Of a stretch of DNA of 64,000 bases, positions 17,225 to 26,038 are shown one piece after another; the stretch's first letter is position 1; each line of letters begins with the position of its first letter. Made by a program: the position numbers and the translations under genes. This DNA comes from JABDIY01 sp963803845 (GTDB lineage Bacteria; Actinomycetota; Acidimicrobiia; Acidimicrobiales; SZUA-35), in the NCBI GenBank assembly GCA_963803845.1, contig CAWDNZ010000004.1:1364001-1428000 (forward strand), given 5' to 3'. The notes beneath the pieces are model-generated. The model did not search any database. It saw nothing but the letters and a program-made list of their open reading frames with translations, and was not told the DNA's origin.

Positions 17225-18229
17225 TCAAACGGCCTTCTCGGCCATCTTCACGTCGGCCAAGCCCAACTGTCGGGCTTTGCGTTCGCTGAAGACGATGGCG
17301 GCAATGAGCATCGCCACAATCACGCCGAGAGAAATGAACGTGTTGAGGTGGTACCACGGGCTCACCACCATCTTCAGCCCCACGAAGATGAGGATGCCGC
17401 CGAGGCCGTGCGAAAGGTAGTGAAAGCGCTGCCGGGCGTCAGCGAGGAGGAAGTACATCGCCCGTAACCCCAAGATGGCGAAGGCGTTGGCCGCAAAAAC
17501 GATGTAGGGCTCGTTCGACACCGCCAGAACGGCCGGGACGGAGTCGAAGGCAAAGATGACGTCGGTCAGCTCAACCACAACCAGCGCTGCGAACAGTGGC
17601 GTGGCTGCCCTCCTCCCGTTCTGGACCGTGAAGAAGTTGTGCCCGTCGAATTCTTCGCTCACCGGCATGATCCGTTTGAGCAGGCCTAACCCGGTGGTGC
17701 TGGCGTTGTCGCCTTCGTCGTCTCGGTGGCGGATGATCCTGGCGCCGGTGTAGAGGAGGAAAACGCCGAAGAGGACCAAGATCCACTCGAAGCGGGAGAT
17801 CAGCGATGCGCCCACCAGGATGAAAACGAACCGGAGGGTGAGTGCACCGAAGATTCCCCAGAACAACACGCGATGCTGGTATTTCAGGGGGATCTTCATC
17901 GATGAGAAGAGGATGGCCCAGACGAAAACATTGTCGATGCTGAGGGACTTCTCAATCAGGTAGCCACTGATGTACTCACCGAAGGCTTGGTTGCCGAAGT
18001 GATAGGCGATCCAGCCGCCAAAGAGCAGGCCGCAGGCGACCCAGCCCAGGCTCTCCCGCAAGGCCTGGTTCCCCGTGGGTTCGTGATCGTCGCGATGCCG
18101 GTACAGGTCGTAGGCCAGCATCAGCAGAATCACTCCGACGAGCACCCCCCAGTTCCAGACGGGAATCCCCTTGAGACCGGGGTTCCAGAACTGATTTCGC
18201 GATTCAGCACCAAACAACAGACCGGTCAT
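17225..18229 (-). CDS. TerC family integral membrane protein
   Basis: About 334 residues with eight or nine membrane helices. TerC signatures are visible: SLSIDNVFVWAILFSSMKIP with the conserved Asp-Asn pair, and VVELTDVIFAFDSVPAVLAVS, where acidic residues sit inside a helix. TerC/Alx proteins act in metal homeostasis, notably Mn2+ export; older names link them to tellurium resistance. The ATG at 18229 is preferred over a TTG at 18247. It ends 6 bases from the TadG-like gene, converging on it. Confidence 0.9.
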   Translation of the reverse strand: MTGLLFGAESRNQFWNPGLKGIPVWNWGVLVGVILLMLAYDLYRHRDDHEPTGNQALRESLGWVACGLLFGGWIAYHFGNQAFGEYISGYLIEKSLSIDNVFVWAILFSSMKIPLKYQHRVLFWGIFGALTLRFVFILVGASLISRFEWILVLFGVFLLYTGARIIRHRDDEGDNASTTGLGLLKRIMPVSEEFDGHNFFTVQNGRRAATPLFAALVVVELTDVIFAFDSVPAVLAVSNEPYIVFAANAFAILGLRAMYFLLADARQRFHYLSHGLGGILIFVGLKMVVSPWYHLNTFISLGVIVAMLIAAIVFSERKARQLGLADVKMAEKAV

Positions 18230-18427
18230 GCTCACAGTGTTACCCAAAATGGTGCGCTATCTCGTGACACACTCGTTGGAGAAGGCCGGAACCGCCGGAC
18301 TGGGCCTGACCTATAGCCACACACAATCGGTGACCTGATGCTTTCGAGCACGGGCGGACCGATGGGAGCGGTACTGATGGTCTGGCGCGCCGGCGAGGGA
18401 AGCCACGCCAAGGGATAACCTATTCCC

Positions 18428-20269
18428 ATGGCCCAGTATCGTTCGCGCACAACAACTCATGGCCGCAATATGGCAGGCGCTCGTGCGCTGTGGCGGGCCA
18501 CCGGCATGACCGATGACGACTTCGACAAGCCGATCATCGCAATCTCCAACTCCTTCACTCAATTCGTGCCAGGCCACGTTCATTTGAAAGACCTTGGCCA
18601 ACTCGTGGCAAGGGAGATCGAGGCCGCCGGCGGCGTAGCGAAAGAGTTCAACACGATCGCGGTGGATGATGGCATTGCCATGGGTCATGCCGGAATGCTC
18701 TACAGCCTGCCCAGCCGGGACATCATCTCCGACAGCGTCGAGTACATGGTCAACGCCCATTGCGCCGATGCCTTGGTGTGCATCTCCAATTGCGACAAGA
18801 TCACCCCGGGGATGCTCAACGCCGCCCTCCGGCTCAATATCCCCACGGTCTTCGTGAGCGGCGGACCGATGGAAGCGGGCAAGACCCGCCTGGCCGGAGC
18901 GGAGGTGAAGGTCGACCTGATCTCGGCCATGATGTCCGCCGGCGATTCCAACGTGAGCGACGAGGATGTTGCGGCGATCGAACGATCCGCGTGCCCCACC
19001 TGTGGATCGTGCTCTGGAATGTTCACGGCCAATTCCATGAACTGCCTCACCGAGGCGTTGGGTCTGTCCCTCCCGGGTAACGGCAGCACGCTCGCTACGC
19101 ACTCAGATCGCGAAGAACTCTTCCTCACGGCGGGGAGAACGATTGTGGATCTTGCCAAGCGGTACTACGAAAAGGATGACGAATCGGTACTGCCAAGGAA
19201 CATCGCCAGCGAGAAAGCGTTCGAGAACGCCATGGTGCTCGACATTGCGATGGGCGGTTCCACCAACACGGTGCTGCACATCCTGGCCGCAGCGCAGGAG
19301 GCGGGGCACGATTTCACGATGGCCCATATCGACGCCATCAGTCGTCGGGTTCCCAACATCTGCAAGGTGGCGCCGAGCACCGAGAAATATCACATGGAAG
19401 ACGTCCACCGGGCCGGTGGGATCATGGGCATCCTCGGTGAGCTCGATCGCGGCGGCCTCCTTACCACCGACGTACCCACGGTCCACTCCGAAACGTTGGC
19501 CATGGCATTGGATCAGTGGGACATCGTTCGGCCCACGGCAACGAAAGCGGCCAAGCGCCTGTTCTCCGCCGGTCCCGCCGGCATTCCCACCCAGGTCGCA
19601 TTCAGTCAGAGCACCCGTTGGCCCAGCCTTGATACCGACCGAGTTGATGGATGCATCCGGAGTGTTGAGCACGCCTATTCCACTGAAGGGGGACTGGCGG
19701 TCTTGTACGGAAATATCGCGGAGAAGGGATGCATCGTGAAGACGGCTGGCGTCGACCCCGAAAATTTCACCTTCAGCGGGACAGCCCGCGTCTACGAGAG
19801 CCAGGACGATGCCGTTGAAGGAATTCTGGGGGAAGAAGTGCAGTCCGGTGACGTTGTCATCGTTCGATACGAGGGCCCCAAGGGCGGCCCCGGCATGCAG
19901 GAGATGCTCTATCCCACCACCTACATAAAGAGTCGGGGGCTCGGCAAGGAGTGCGCCCTGCTCACCGACGGCCGGTTCTCCGGTGGCACGTCCGGGTTGT
20001 CGATCGGGCATGTCTCGCCCGAGGCTGCCGCCGGCGGTGCCATTGCTCTGATCCGCAACGGCGACACCGTCAGCATCGACATCCCTGCACGCTCCATCAG
20101 TCTCGACATTTCCGATACCGAGTTGGCAGAGCGTCGTTCTGCAGAGGATGCACGGGGAGCGAAAGCCTTCACGCCCACCAACCGCGACCGGCAGGTCAGT
20201 TTGGCGCTCCGAGCCTATGCGTCCATGGTCACCAGTGCTGACACCGGGGCAGTCCGCCAGCTGGACTAG
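18428..20269 (+). CDS. ilvD: Dihydroxy-acid dehydratase
   Basis: A 613-residue enzyme that dehydrates 2,3-dihydroxy-isovalerate and 2,3-dihydroxy-3-methylvalerate to the 2-keto acids of the valine and isoleucine pathways. Cluster and active-site motifs are present: NCDKITPGM (Cys122) and CPTCGSCSGMFTANSMNCL (Cys189, Cys192, Cys195). Length and the C-terminal LLTDGRFSGGTSGLSIGHVSPEA motif match the long IlvD form. An AAGGGA about 11 bases upstream supports the start. It is separated from ilvBNC by 13.5 kb, so it has its own promoter. Cytosolic. Confidence 0.96.
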   Translation: MAQYRSRTTTHGRNMAGARALWRATGMTDDDFDKPIIAISNSFTQFVPGHVHLKDLGQLVAREIEAAGGVAKEFNTIAVDDGIAMGHAGMLYSLPSRDIISDSVEYMVNAHCADALVCISNCDKITPGMLNAALRLNIPTVFVSGGPMEAGKTRLAGAEVKVDLISAMMSAGDSNVSDEDVAAIERSACPTCGSCSGMFTANSMNCLTEALGLSLPGNGSTLATHSDREELFLTAGRTIVDLAKRYYEKDDESVLPRNIASEKAFENAMVLDIAMGGSTNTVLHILAAAQEAGHDFTMAHIDAISRRVPNICKVAPSTEKYHMEDVHRAGGIMGILGELDRGGLLTTDVPTVHSETLAMALDQWDIVRPTATKAAKRLFSAGPAGIPTQVAFSQSTRWPSLDTDRVDGCIRSVEHAYSTEGGLAVLYGNIAEKGCIVKTAGVDPENFTFSGTARVYESQDDAVEGILGEEVQSGDVVIVRYEGPKGGPGMQEMLYPTTYIKSRGLGKECALLTDGRFSGGTSGLSIGHVSPEAAAGGAIALIRNGDTVSIDIPARSISLDISDTELAERRSAEDARGAKAFTPTNRDRQVSLALRAYASMVTSADTGAVRQLD

Positions 20270-20363
20270 CGGATTCGGCTGTCTGAAACCAGCTCGTCAA
20301 CCTCACTGGATGAAGCATGTAGTTGCTACTGCTGACGGAGGATTTGTTCACTCCTGAACGTGG

Positions 20364-21686
20364 TCAGTTGCGGTAGGTGTCGGAGAGTTGTCTGAACGCT
20401 GCCACATCGGCTTCCCATGACTTCGCAATTGCACTTGGTGCGGTGTCGGCCAGAAGGGCTTCCCTGATCTCGGACGAACCGATCAGCCGATCGAAAACGT
20501 CGGGACGGTCGATAACCACGCGTCGATCCGGAGCGGCATCCATGAAGGCATCCAGGAGTTCCACCGCAACTCGCAAAGGCTCAGGCAGCGGTTCGCCGGT
20601 GGAGAGGCGAATGCCGCTGAGCATCGTTCCTTCGTGTTTGGGACTCGTCGCCATGCCATCGATGGCCCTGGGTACAAATGATGTGGCGGTGATATCGAGC
20701 CCGAGGAGCTGCCGGTTCTCGAGATTGCTGATGATGCGATCAACGTCCACACCAGGTCCGCCGATCACGGTAAATGGTTCATCTGTGCCACGGCCCACGC
20801 TCAGGGTTGTGGCCTCGAAAGCCACGAGAGCGGGGTACAGCCATGTGGATTCCAAGGTTGGCAGGTTGGGGCTGGGTGGGACCCAGGGGTCATTCAGTCC
20901 AGCCGTGGGGCCGATCACGGTTAAGTCGATTGCTCCCTTGATCCAGGATTCGTTCGCGATCATCCGGGCCAGTTCGCCCGAAGTAAGGCCATAGGCGGCG
21001 GGAATCGGATAGGGGCTTATGAACGATTCGAGACCGGCAGCCAAGATGGGGCCGTCCACCACCGTGCCCTGCGGGTTACTGCGGTCCAGGACGACCACCG
21101 GTACCCCGGCCGCTCCGGCGGCCTCCATCACCAGTCCCATCGTGGCGATGTAGGTATAGGCCCGGACGCCGACGTCTTGCAGGTCGTACACCAATACGTC
21201 CAAGTCTGCGAGGTCGGCAGCCCGTGGGGCACGACGTTCGCCGTACAGGCTCAGTACCGGTACGCCAGTTGCCGATTCGATGCCGTCCTCCAGGAGCTCG
21301 CCCGCATCGGCGGTACCGGCCAGACCGTGCTCCGGTGCGAAAATGACTACCAGGTCGAGGCGTTCATCGCGGTGGATGAGATCGATGGTGCGGCCCTCTG
21401 GATGCTGTGAAGCCAGGTGGGCAACCAAGCCGACGCGTGGGGGTTGAGCGGATCGTTCAGCGAGCTCGTCCAGCAGCGCCACCACCTGCGTCGGAACGGT
21501 TGTTGGAGCGGTCGTCACGGCGGTTGAAGTGGTGATGGCGTTTGGTGCGAGGGTGGGGGGCGCATTGACTGCATCATCCAACGGCGCCGGGACAATCGCT
21601 TCGCCAACACTGTCCACATCGGGGTCGGACACAACGCAGGAGCAACACAGGAGTGCCACGATGGCGATGGCAGCCGCTCTCCGCAT
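20364..21686 (-). CDS. DUF1343 (NamZ-type exo-beta-N-acetylmuramidase) lipoprotein
   Basis: About 440 residues. A lipoprotein signal MRRAAAIAIVALLCCSC begins at the ATG at 21686; the longer upstream frame runs into tandem repeat DNA and is not genuine. The DUF1343 core is clear: IFAPEHGLAGTADAGE, DVLVYDLQDVGVRAYTYIATM, VVLDRSNPQG and the C-terminal HEGTMLSGIRL. NamZ enzymes release N-acetylmuramic acid from the non-reducing end of peptidoglycan fragments, so a role in wall recycling outside the membrane is likely. The first 80 residues after the Cys are a Thr/Ala/Pro-rich tether. Confidence 0.88.
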   Translation of the reverse strand: MRRAAAIAIVALLCCSCVVSDPDVDSVGEAIVPAPLDDAVNAPPTLAPNAITTSTAVTTAPTTVPTQVVALLDELAERSAQPPRVGLVAHLASQHPEGRTIDLIHRDERLDLVVIFAPEHGLAGTADAGELLEDGIESATGVPVLSLYGERRAPRAADLADLDVLVYDLQDVGVRAYTYIATMGLVMEAAGAAGVPVVVLDRSNPQGTVVDGPILAAGLESFISPYPIPAAYGLTSGELARMIANESWIKGAIDLTVIGPTAGLNDPWVPPSPNLPTLESTWLYPALVAFEATTLSVGRGTDEPFTVIGGPGVDVDRIISNLENRQLLGLDITATSFVPRAIDGMATSPKHEGTMLSGIRLSTGEPLPEPLRVAVELLDAFMDAAPDRRVVIDRPDVFDRLIGSSEIREALLADTAPSAIAKSWEADVAAFRQLSDTYRN

Positions 21687-21719
21687 GGCTTGAGAGTATC
21701 TAAGCTGCGCTTCACCCTG

Positions 21720-22150
21720 TGTGCGGCGAACGGCCCCTGGGGGGAGGATGCTCGTTGGGCAGTCCGGTGTTGTCTTGTGTGTTGGCTGCTGTCGGGCCGG
21801 GTAGGCGAGCCTCCGTGGCGGCGAACGGCCCCCGGAGGGAGTTACCGCTTGTTGGGCAGTCCGGTGTTGTTTCATGTATTGGCTGCTGTCGCGCCGGGTA
21901 GGCGAGCCTCCGTGGCGGCGAACGGCCCCCGGAGGGAGTTACCGCTTGTTGGGCAGTCCGGTGTTGTTTCATGTATTGGCTGCTGTCGCGCCGGGTAGGC
22001 GAGCCTCCGTGGCGGCGAACGGCCCCGGAGGGAGTTCCGCTTGTTGGGCAGTCCGGTGTTGTTTCATGTATTGGCTGCTGTCGCGCCGGGTAGGCGAGCG
22101 TCCGTGGCGGCGAACGGCCCCCGGAGGGAGTTAGGGAGTTAGGGAGTTAC
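21720..22150. repeat. 97-bp tandem repeat array, about 4.5 units
   Basis: Units begin at about 21720, 21817, 21914, 22011 and 22106, giving periods of 97, 97, 97 and 95 bases; the last is partial. Units 2 and 3 are identical or nearly so, and unit 1 is the most diverged. Each contains CCTCCG and CGGAGG about 23 bases apart around a G/C-rich centre, forming an imperfect hairpin. The array ends in three GGGAGTTA-like steps (22123-22148). Since 97 is not a multiple of 3, the frames in it are not coding. The spacer separates the NamZ-like and helicase start codons. Confidence 0.92.
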
Positions 22151-22207
22151 CGAAAGGTTCGGTTGGTCCGTCCGCGCGGGGTCCGGATCGGGCAGAATCG
22201 TCAACTC

Positions 22208-23869
22208 ATGTCTGGCCGAACCCTTCGCCTCCGTCCCTGGCAACGGGCCGCCCTCACCGCTTTCCAATCCACAATCGGCCCGGACTTCTTGGCGGTTGCA
22301 ACACCGGGAGCTGGGAAAACCACCTTTGCGCTGACCGCCGCCCGGCTGACACTTCCGAAGGTCCAAGGGCGTTTAGTGATCGTTGCCCCAACCCGGCACC
22401 TCAAAACCCAGTGGGCCACAAGTGCGGAACGTTTCGGACTGCACTTGGAGGATGACTGGAAGCCCGCCGATGGACCCCTGCCATCGGACATTCATGGTGT
22501 TGTGACCACCTACCAGCAGGTGGCAACGGCGCATGCGGAGTTGGCCAGGATCTGTCACGACGGGTTCGCCATCCTCGACGAGATCCATCATGCGGGCAGC
22601 GACCGGGCCTGGGGGACCGGCATCACCGACAGCTTCACTACCTGCCGACACCGTCTGGCCTTGAGTGGCACGCCTTTTCGCAGCGACGATGCAATGATCC
22701 CTTTCCTCCGATACCAGGGCGGCCAGGTGGTGCCCTCCAGCGAATATGGCTACGGCGATGCGCTGGGCGACGGTCGCGTCGTGCGTCCGGTCTACTTTCC
22801 CCGCTTCGGCGGCCATATGGAATGGACCGCTCCCGACGGTGCCATGCTGGCTGCCTCATTCGATGACCCGCTCCCGCGGGCGCACGCCAACCAGCGTCTC
22901 CGGGTGGCGTTGAGTGTGGACGGAGAATGGCTGCCTACGGTTCTGGGCCAAGCCCATGAGCAGTTGATGAAGATCCGCGAGAGAACACCTGATGCGGGCG
23001 GGTTGGTGATCGCTATCGATCAGGAGCATGCCAGCGGGATTGCTCGGATGCTGAGGGATCGATTCCAGACCAGAGCGACGGTTGTGGTCAGTGAAGATGC
23101 TGCCGCTTCGAAGAAGATTCACGATTTTGCCAACAACACGACGCCGTGGGTTGTTGCAGTGCGAATGATTTCCGAAGGTGTCGACATTCCCCGCCTACGG
23201 GTCGGGGTCTATGCCACTACCACCACCACCGAGCTTTTCTTCCGTCAGGCCGTTGGGCGAATCGTTCGATTCACAGGCGGCCGGGGGCGAGCGTTCATGT
23301 ACGTTCCGGATGACCCTCGCCTGCGCCAGTTTGCCACCTCCATCAAAGAGGTCCGCCGACACAAGTTAGACCTCTACAAGGAACAGCGGGACGCCGATGA
23401 GCGAAACGAGCGGGCCGACGACGGCGAGGAGCAGATGTCGCTGTTCGCAGTGCATTCAGCAACGGCTACCGACACCGCCCACGAGGATGAGGTTGCATCT
23501 GCGCTACGGAGCGAACTTGAAGAAGCTGATCTTCCCGGTGTCGATGGTGACGACGAGTCCGCTGAACCAATCGTGGACCAACCCGACCTGGTCCTCGATC
23601 TGACCCGCTTGCCGCCGGTGGACGCGAACGGGCGTGTTCGCCCAACGGTCCCGGGTGGTCGCAAGGAGCGGGAGCGCTTGCGCAGTATGAACAACCGTTG
23701 GGTTCGTGACCTCGTAGGTATCACCGGCTTGACCCATGCGCAGGTGAATGCCGAACTCAACCGACTCTCGGGTGTACGACGAGTGGCGCAGGCAACTGCG
23801 GTAGAGCTTCAGCGTCGCTCCGACGAAGCCCAGAAATGGCATTCCCGTGAGCTGAAGACCTCGGTCTGA
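22208..23869 (+). CDS. DEAD/DEAH-box superfamily 2 helicase
   Basis: A 553-residue cytosolic ATPase. Motif order: Q-like region RPWQRAALTAF near residue 10; motif I TPGAGKT (32-38); motif Ia VIVAPTRHLKTQW; motif II DEIHH (124-128); motif III LSGTPFRSDD; motif V VRMISEGVDIP; motif VI QAVGRIVRF (347-354). The order matches SF2 enzymes of the restriction-enzyme-like or UvsW-like type. The C-terminal 150 residues are acidic then basic, and include RERLRSMNNRWVRDLVGITGLTHAQVN. No methylase or nuclease gene is adjacent. The ATG at 22208 lies after the repeat array. Confidence 0.88.
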   Translation: MSGRTLRLRPWQRAALTAFQSTIGPDFLAVATPGAGKTTFALTAARLTLPKVQGRLVIVAPTRHLKTQWATSAERFGLHLEDDWKPADGPLPSDIHGVVTTYQQVATAHAELARICHDGFAILDEIHHAGSDRAWGTGITDSFTTCRHRLALSGTPFRSDDAMIPFLRYQGGQVVPSSEYGYGDALGDGRVVRPVYFPRFGGHMEWTAPDGAMLAASFDDPLPRAHANQRLRVALSVDGEWLPTVLGQAHEQLMKIRERTPDAGGLVIAIDQEHASGIARMLRDRFQTRATVVVSEDAAASKKIHDFANNTTPWVVAVRMISEGVDIPRLRVGVYATTTTTELFFRQAVGRIVRFTGGRGRAFMYVPDDPRLRQFATSIKEVRRHKLDLYKEQRDADERNERADDGEEQMSLFAVHSATATDTAHEDEVASALRSELEEADLPGVDGDDESAEPIVDQPDLVLDLTRLPPVDANGRVRPTVPGGRKERERLRSMNNRWVRDLVGITGLTHAQVNAELNRLSGVRRVAQATAVELQRRSDEAQKWHSRELKTSV

Positions 23870-23873
23870 CGGT

Positions 23874-23901
23874 TCTGGTTCGCGAGATCTGGTTCGCGAG
23901 A
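23874..23901. repeat. 14-bp tandem duplication after the helicase stop
   Basis: TCTGGTTCGCGAGA occurs twice head to tail directly after the helicase stop codon and before the terminator hairpin. Exact copies. No function is evident. Confidence 0.8.
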
Positions 23902-23929
23902 TCTGGGGCCATCGAATGCAAGCGGCCAA

Positions 23930-24460
23930 AACAGTAACAACCCGGGCCGAAGCCCGGGTTGTTGAGTCGGTTGGACATCCACCACAGTCGATCGGAGAGG
24001 TTGTACCTTTCTACCAACTGTTTCCACTGCCCGTCGTTCCTTGCGGTTCGGCGGGCAGTGTTCCATTTTCGGCCTCCCGTTCACGTCAGGACTCGTGATC
24101 CACCCCGGTCCTTCGGAGCTCCCAACCTCTTCCCGCCGAAGCGGTTGGAGGCTGCTTGCTAACGAAGCCGTTGGTGGCGATTCCTGACCCGAGATCGGAG
24201 TATGTGCCGATCCTCCTCACCGCCACCGAAGTGGGGATGAAGTGGTTGCTCGGGTGCTGCCGTCTCCCCCTTCGGCAACCGAGGTTGCTTCCAGTGGCGA
24301 TGCGTTTCACCGTTGCGGGTGGGTCTCACCTACCCCCTCGTTCCCTTCCGTTTCCTCTTTGGTCCCGGGCCGCTGCGCCTTCGAAACGATTGCTCGTTTC
24401 TCCGGACTGCAGCAACCGGATTCCTTGGAATCTTCGGTCGTTCCCGTTGGGGTAGAGAGA
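23930..24460 (-). ncRNA. Candidate large structured non-coding RNA, about 0.5 kb
   Basis: No credible protein is encoded here on either strand; the longest frames are short and of random composition. Read on the minus strand the segment is packed with hairpins capped by stable RNA tetraloops. Stems closing a C(UUCG)G loop lie at 24223-24234 (4 bp), 24133-24144 (4 bp) and 23936-23963 (12 bp). A 7-bp stem at 24383-24400 closes a GCAA (GNRA) loop. Further perfect stems: 24025-24033 with 24052-24060, 24193-24198 with 24207-24212, 24275-24279 with 24284-24288, and 24419-24423 with 24428-24432. The plus-strand reading would give CGAA and TTGC loops, which are not special. The 3' end is set by the terminator. 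The 5' end is tentative: TTGACG at 24489-24484 with CAGGAT at 24465-24460 could be a promoter. It lacks the RNase P, tmRNA and SRP RNA signatures. Confidence 0.6.
23936..23963 (-). terminator. Strong intrinsic terminator hairpin
   Basis: AACAACCCGGGC (23936-23947) pairs exactly with GCCCGGGTTGTT (23952-23963) across a 4-base loop: a 12-bp perfect stem. On the minus strand the loop is UUCG, and the following bases ACTGTTTTGG are moderately T-rich. It can end the minus-strand RNA and, from the other side, the helicase transcript. Confidence 0.8.
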
Positions 24461-24516
24461 TCCTGCCCTGACGAGGTGGCCCGCGTCAACCTCAACAGAA
24501 AGAAAAACTCAAACAA

Positions 24517-24548
24517 ACTCTGAGGGTTGTGGAGGTGCCACTCAGAGT
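24517..24548 (-). terminator. Candidate minus-strand terminator or leader hairpin
   Basis: ACTCTGAG (24517-24524) and CTCAGAGT (24541-24548) form an 8-bp perfect stem with a 16-base loop. On the minus strand the stem is followed by a T-rich run (TTGTTTGAGTTTTTCTTT), as in intrinsic terminators. No minus-strand gene is seen just upstream. It may instead belong to the leader of the structured RNA or to the 5' region of the dehydrogenase mRNA. Confidence 0.4.
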
Positions 24549-24696
24549 CGATTTGTCCCGTGGGTTTGAACGGTCAGAGTGTTGCTCAGACCACGGTTTG
24601 AGTGGTGGATGCTCGGTCGCTTTTCGGTACAGGAGGGGGAGTTGGCGGCGCAAGCGGGTTGGGGCACAACGGCCCGCCCTGTCCTACGATGCGTTC

Positions 24697-26007
24697 ATGT
24701 CTGCGGAGCGAGCAATTTCATCAGTGGCGGTATTGGGGTGCGGAACAATGGGCTCGGGAATCGCTGCGGTCTCGGCTGCGGCCGGCTGCAGAGTGCTGAT
24801 GCTCGACCTGACTCTCGAGGCGGTCGAGCGCGGCCTGGCTGCGGTTGCCGACGAGCATCGCCACCTCGTGGACACCGGCACGTTCGACGCCGACCTGAAA
24901 AAGATCCACGGCTACGACTGGATCTGTGAAGCGATTGTCGAGGACCTCGCAACCAAGCGAGAGCTTTTCGAGTGGATTGAGGCAGCCCGATCTCCAGGAT
25001 CGGTGGTCTCTTCGAACACCTCGGGAATTCCTTTGCGTGACATCACCGAAGACCTGCCGGCGTCACTACGGCAAGACATTGCCATCACCCATTTCTTCAA
25101 CCCCGTTCAGGTGATGAAGCTCTTCGAGCTCGTTCCCGGGGTTGACACCAGCCCTGAGGTGCTAGAGGCCTTTGCACGCTTTGGTGCCAACCAGTTGGGC
25201 AAAGGGGTGGTGCACGCCAAGGACACCGTGAACTTCATCGGGAACCGAATCGGCTGTTTCTTCATGTTGGCCGGACTCCACCGGGCCAAGCCCTACCTCG
25301 CGGAAGGTATCTCGCAGGAGACGATCGATGCGGTGCTCGGCGCACCGGTGGGCCTTCCTCCCACGGGCTTGTTCGGTTTGATCGACCTGATCGGACTGGA
25401 CGTCATGGACCTTGTGGGGAAGAACCTGGCGGCCAACCTCCCGGCTGGAGACCCTGGCCTTCCTTACACCCATCTGCCCGCTGTGGAGCGGGCCATGCTG
25501 GAGCGGGGCCAGCTGGGACGCAAGGCTCGCGATTTGGGCGGTTTCGGTCGGATGATTCGGAACGCCGACGGCACCAAGGCGAAGGAGACCTTCGACCTCG
25601 ATTCAGAGGAGTGGCGCCCGCCCGTGGCTCCTGACATGGCGGGCGTCAACCTAGAACTGGGTGAGGTTCTCTTCGACGATTCATTGTTGGGTCGGATGGC
25701 GTGGGACATCTTCGGCGGAACGCTTCGATACGCCGCGGGTCTCGTCCCCGAAATCGCCGACGACATTGCCAACGTGGACAATGCGATCCGATGGGGGTTC
25801 AACTGGCAGAAAGGTCCTTTCGAGATGATCGACCACGTGGGTCCGGCCCGCATGATCGATCGAATCGAGGCAGAAGGCGGCGAGGTCCCGTTCATGTTGG
25901 AAGTTCTTCGAGAATCGAATGCCGAAACGTTCTACCGTGACAGCGATCAGGGCCGCCAGATGCTGATGCCCAACGGAGAATACCAAGCCGTCGCTCAAAC
26001 AGAATGA
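24697..26007 (+). CDS. 3-hydroxyacyl-CoA dehydrogenase
   Basis: A 436-residue NAD-dependent enzyme of fatty acid beta-oxidation that oxidises 3-hydroxyacyl-CoA to 3-ketoacyl-CoA. Rossmann motif GCGTMGSGIA is at residues 14-23, and the catalytic HFFNP motif starts at His132. Two C-terminal helical 3HCDH domains follow (around KDTVNFIGNRIGCFFM and VDNAIRWGFNWQKGPFEM), as in the back half of FadB/FadJ but without a crotonase domain. The ATG at 24697 precedes the glycine-rich loop; the open frame upstream is not conserved-looking. First gene of an operon with metY and a hydrolase. Confidence 0.92.
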   Translation: MSAERAISSVAVLGCGTMGSGIAAVSAAAGCRVLMLDLTLEAVERGLAAVADEHRHLVDTGTFDADLKKIHGYDWICEAIVEDLATKRELFEWIEAARSPGSVVSSNTSGIPLRDITEDLPASLRQDIAITHFFNPVQVMKLFELVPGVDTSPEVLEAFARFGANQLGKGVVHAKDTVNFIGNRIGCFFMLAGLHRAKPYLAEGISQETIDAVLGAPVGLPPTGLFGLIDLIGLDVMDLVGKNLAANLPAGDPGLPYTHLPAVERAMLERGQLGRKARDLGGFGRMIRNADGTKAKETFDLDSEEWRPPVAPDMAGVNLELGEVLFDDSLLGRMAWDIFGGTLRYAAGLVPEIADDIANVDNAIRWGFNWQKGPFEMIDHVGPARMIDRIEAEGGEVPFMLEVLRESNAETFYRDSDQGRQMLMPNGEYQAVAQTE

Positions 26008-26038
26008 AGTAAATCCGTATAGTCGCAAAGGCGAACGA

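Noticed and set aside
21712..22134. Overlapping plus- and minus-strand frames of 60-100 codons in the 97-bp array with repeated peptides such as GRRASVAANGP
   Set aside because: The period of 97 (not a multiple of 3) and a repeat on both strands show these are by-products of tandem DNA, not genes.
21720..22150. CRISPR array
   Set aside because: The repeated unit is uniform over its whole 97 bases, with no unique spacers, and no cas genes are present.
23930..24460. RNase P RNA, tmRNA or SRP RNA
   Set aside because: The core motifs of these RNAs (for example GAGGAAAGTCC for RNase P or the tmRNA tRNA-like ends) are absent on both strands.
24086..24516. Small minus-strand frames of 69-74 codons inside the structured RNA segment
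   Set aside because: Composition is random (runs of Phe, Ser, Arg), with no motif, and hairpins cut across the frames.
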